From NCBI GenBank assembly GCA_001789205.1, contig MFYT01000023.1:111911-175910 (forward strand): a stretch of 64,000 bases of DNA. The letters run 5' to 3'. Source of the stretch: Candidatus Raymondbacteria bacterium RIFOXYA2_FULL_49_16 (lineage in GTDB: Bacteria > Fibrobacterota > OXYB2-FULL-49-7 > XYB2-FULL-49-35). Numbering within the stretch: the first letter of the stretch is position 1; every line of letters begins with the position of its first letter. Below, piece after piece: positions 62,234 through 64,000 of the stretch. The notes beneath the pieces are model-generated. The model was not told where the DNA came from. It saw only the letters and a program-made list of their open reading frames with translations, and made no database searches. A program made the position numbers and the translations under genes.

Positions 62234-63202
62234 ATGCGGAGCGCAATGCATCTTTCTTATTCTATCGCTTTTTCCCTATTCGCTGCAGGGGTACAACAGG
62301 AAAAACCCCATTATAGGAAAAAATTACGCATCCTCATCGAGAAGTCATTTGATGAGGATGGCGGGCATAATGACGGGGATGGGAATTTCTCCGAGACTGG
62401 TGAGACCATGCCGTTGAATTTGTATTATTTCGGCGCTAGATACTATGACCCGGATATCGGAAGATGGATAAGTGTGGATTTAAATGAAAATGATGGTGTT
62501 CTGGGCTTAAATCCATACGTTTATTGCAGAAACAATCCTCTTAATTCTATTGACCCTGATGGAAAGGATGTTTTTATTCTCAATAATCCAAAGGGTGCCG
62601 ATTTTCCGCTTTTACCGCCCCTTGGGCATACTGCAGTAATAGTTGGAAATGATGATCTTGGGTATACGTTTTACAGTCGGGATGGTAAAATTGCTAAGGA
62701 CTCTTATCAGGGGTATAGCGGTCTTACCCAACAGCTAAGCGCAAAAACAGTGGAAGAAATATTGAATTCTGTGGATTTAGCTGCGTCTGAGAACGCCGGT
62801 AAAAATATTTTAATACGCGAGCGGTTTGGTCGAATGGTCCAAATAAAAACCTCATACGAAGACGATCTTGAGATAACCGGCATTATGGCGAATATGATTG
62901 ATAGAGACTATGATTTTACCAAGGAGAATTGTTCTGACCTAGCCAGATATGCTCTTGAATACCTGGGAATCAGACTCCCAGATACATATGGTACAACAGC
63001 AAGTAATGTTCAATTTGATTTATTACAGAGTCTTTTTGGTGGCAGCAGCGACCTAAGCGTTAATGCAAGAATGAGAAATGCGGGATACGATCCATATTCT
63101 GGGGTTAAGATAGCAGATACTCCATGGAATTATGATCCTATGCGTGAAAAGAGTCATGACGCACAAGGCAACTATTATGATGATGACGAAAGTGATGAAT
63201 AA
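62234..63202 (+). CDS. Truncated RHS core with papain-like C-terminal domain
   Basis: 322 residues. About 65-115 is the RHS-repeat-associated core LYYFGARYYDPDIGRWISVD, then GLNPYVYCRNNPLNSIDPDG. The usual long RHS shell before it is missing, so this is an orphan tip. The rest (about 120-320) has GHTAVIVGNDDLGYTFYSRD and later NCSDLARYALEYLGI. A His followed by a Cys in a helix fits a circularly permuted papain-like (NlpC/P60- or LRAT-type) amidase. This is the place of a polymorphic toxin domain. It has an acidic tail. Confidence 0.7.
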   Translation: MRSAMHLSYSIAFSLFAAGVQQEKPHYRKKLRILIEKSFDEDGGHNDGDGNFSETGETMPLNLYYFGARYYDPDIGRWISVDLNENDGVLGLNPYVYCRNNPLNSIDPDGKDVFILNNPKGADFPLLPPLGHTAVIVGNDDLGYTFYSRDGKIAKDSYQGYSGLTQQLSAKTVEEILNSVDLAASENAGKNILIRERFGRMVQIKTSYEDDLEITGIMANMIDRDYDFTKENCSDLARYALEYLGIRLPDTYGTTASNVQFDLLQSLFGGSSDLSVNARMRNAGYDPYSGVKIADTPWNYDPMREKSHDAQGNYYDDDESDE

Positions 63203-63719
63203 GTATTCTCGGCATCTCATTATTATCGGCCTGTCAATTATGATGACTGTCATAGGTTATTGTTATATAAAGAGCGCTCCAGACATGCTTAGCGTTCATG
63301 TTTCGGCACGTGCAACAGCATCTTTTTTCTATAGTATTGGTTTGATTTATCTTTTTGTGAGCTTAAGACAAATCAGTTGCTGCAAACAATTTGTCGTGGT
63401 GTTTTGTCTCGTTATTTTGCCCCTAGTGATAGCAAGACATTTATTGCTTCTTAGTGTTTCGCACAACTTTTACAGTATGTTTTATCATAGTAATTCTACT
63501 TTTAAGAACGGAATATCTTTTTTAAAAGAATTCAGTGGTGATGTTGGGATTAATTATATAAAAATTGTTATTGTAGCTCTCTTTTTTGGGTGGATAAATT
63601 CTCGATACAAGTCAGCATATTCCAGACTGGTGATTCTTTTTTTTATGGTACAGATTGGTATCTTAATTGCAGATATGATTTCCTCATCAAAATACGGCTT
63701 GTATCATTTATTTATATAG
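63195..63719 (+). CDS. Membrane protein overlapping the RHS tip, possible immunity protein
   Basis: 174 residues from MNKYSRHLIIIGLSIMMTVI, starting inside the RHS stop region (ATGAATAAG). About five hydrophobic segments are visible (for example ASFFYSIGLIYLFVSL, FVVVFCLVILPLVIA, IKIVIVALFFGW, LVILFFMVQIGILIADMI). No family is recognised. Genes directly after RHS toxin tips usually encode their immunity partner; a multi-pass one would suit a toxin acting at the envelope. This role is inferred from position only. Confidence 0.6.
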   Translation: MNKYSRHLIIIGLSIMMTVIGYCYIKSAPDMLSVHVSARATASFFYSIGLIYLFVSLRQISCCKQFVVVFCLVILPLVIARHLLLLSVSHNFYSMFYHSNSTFKNGISFLKEFSGDVGINYIKIVIVALFFGWINSRYKSAYSRLVILFFMVQIGILIADMISSSKYGLYHLFI

Positions 63720-63825
63720 AGTATTTCAGAGTCTATCGTTGTCCCAAGCCCGCTTTCACTCATCCGTCATTCCGGCTGTTTCATAATCTGCGCAATATGC
63801 CCATTGCGCATCCCTGATGCATGGG

Positions 63826-64000
63826 TCACACTGTCGTCATATTGCGAAGATTATAGTAAACTTGGAGGGGAGCGAAAACCATGACAGCCGGAGCGTCAAA
63901 AATAAAGCGGAGGCTGGCATGGTTTTCGGCATGGGAGACAAAAACCGGTCCAGACTCCGCATTGATTGAGAATGCTCCGTCCGTCCCGGTTTTTGTTATG
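63826..64000 (-). CDS. C-terminus of a protein running past the window edge
   Basis: A minus-strand frame is open from the edge for 57 codons and ends in TGA. The end reads like a beta-sandwich protein (GAFSINAESGPVFVSHAENH, then LRFIFDAPAVMVFAPLQVYY). The opposite strand also has an open frame with a fair ribosome site at 63881, but its product is less protein-like. Family not recognised. Confidence 0.4.
   Translation of the reverse strand, partial: ITKTGTDGAFSINAESGPVFVSHAENHASLRFIFDAPAVMVFAPLQVYYNLRNMTTV

Noticed and set aside
63881-64000. A plus-strand frame with GGAGGGGAG upstream of ATG, running to the window edge.
   Set aside because: The opposite strand reads as a better protein end. 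With only 40 codons visible, neither can be settled, and the minus strand was preferred.

Overview
The window comes from the chromosome of a flagellated, diderm bacterium that degrades polysaccharides. Several features point to the Fibrobacterota / FCB side of the tree. There is a V-type ATPase operon of the short bacterial kind (E, DUF2764, A, B, D, I, K). Three secreted proteins carry C-terminal NPFNP sorting domains like those of the type IX secretion system. There is also a complete flagellar export operon and a large set of secreted carbohydrate-active proteins. The exact phylum is an inference. There are no rRNA or tRNA genes and no CRISPR array.

Layout. 1-3.8 kb: a truncated secreted rift-barrel protein, a membrane-anchored AraC-type regulator with a lectin-like ectodomain, and a DUF4019 lipoprotein, all on the minus strand. 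3.9-12.8 kb: a type I restriction-modification operon (hsdM ... hsdS ... hsdR, minus strand). Four accessory genes are interleaved (ORF6N, an 85-aa protein, GxxExxY, RhuM), with an inverted repeat around GxxExxY and a palindromic element inside hsdR. 13-17 kb: aldo/keto reductase, purA, a phosphodiester glycosidase-like protein and two small membrane proteins. 17.2-29.4 kb: flagellar operon fliO-fliP-fliQ-fliR-flhB-(NHL lipoprotein)-flhA-flhF-flhG-(small)-fliA-(small)-HDOD-(small), ending in a strong bidirectional terminator. A 19-residue lysine-rich peptide gene converges on that terminator from the other side.

29.7-37.4 kb: V-type ATPase operon. The rotor subunit keeps the ligands expected for Na+ coupling. 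37.4-39.1 kb: a truncated 5' copy of ddl, a DUF4258/YgiT toxin-antitoxin pair, then intact ddl. This arrangement looks like an insertion that duplicated part of its target. 39.1-42.8 kb: a decaying patch holding two genes each broken by one in-frame stop (a DUF2459-like protein and a GH9 glycosidase), a gene lacking its 5' end, and a ParE-type toxin-antitoxin pair. 42.9-52.8 kb: a beta-helix polysaccharide-active protein, alr, two sodium/solute symporters flanking an FAD-dependent oxidoreductase with an IclR regulator, and galM.

52.8-58.2 kb: three secreted proteins with sorting domains, two of them alpha/beta-hydrolase esterases. 58.4-61.9 kb: a sigma-54 activator with a PAS domain and an unusual jelly-roll-like middle domain, followed by a YghZ-like aldo/keto reductase. 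62-64 kb: a DUF2283 protein, an RHS tip with a papain-like C-terminal domain, an overlapping membrane protein that may be its immunity partner, and the end of a further gene.

The window is therefore a core (flagellum, V-ATPase, purA, alr, ddl) interspersed with sugar-utilisation modules, their regulators, defence and toxin cassettes, and several kinds of dispersed palindromic repeat. No single locus could be shown to be a wholly new system. The strongest unusual items are the lysine-rich micropeptide, the ddl/toxin-antitoxin duplication, the palindromes placed inside genes and the two sensor-regulators with carbohydrate-binding-like domains.
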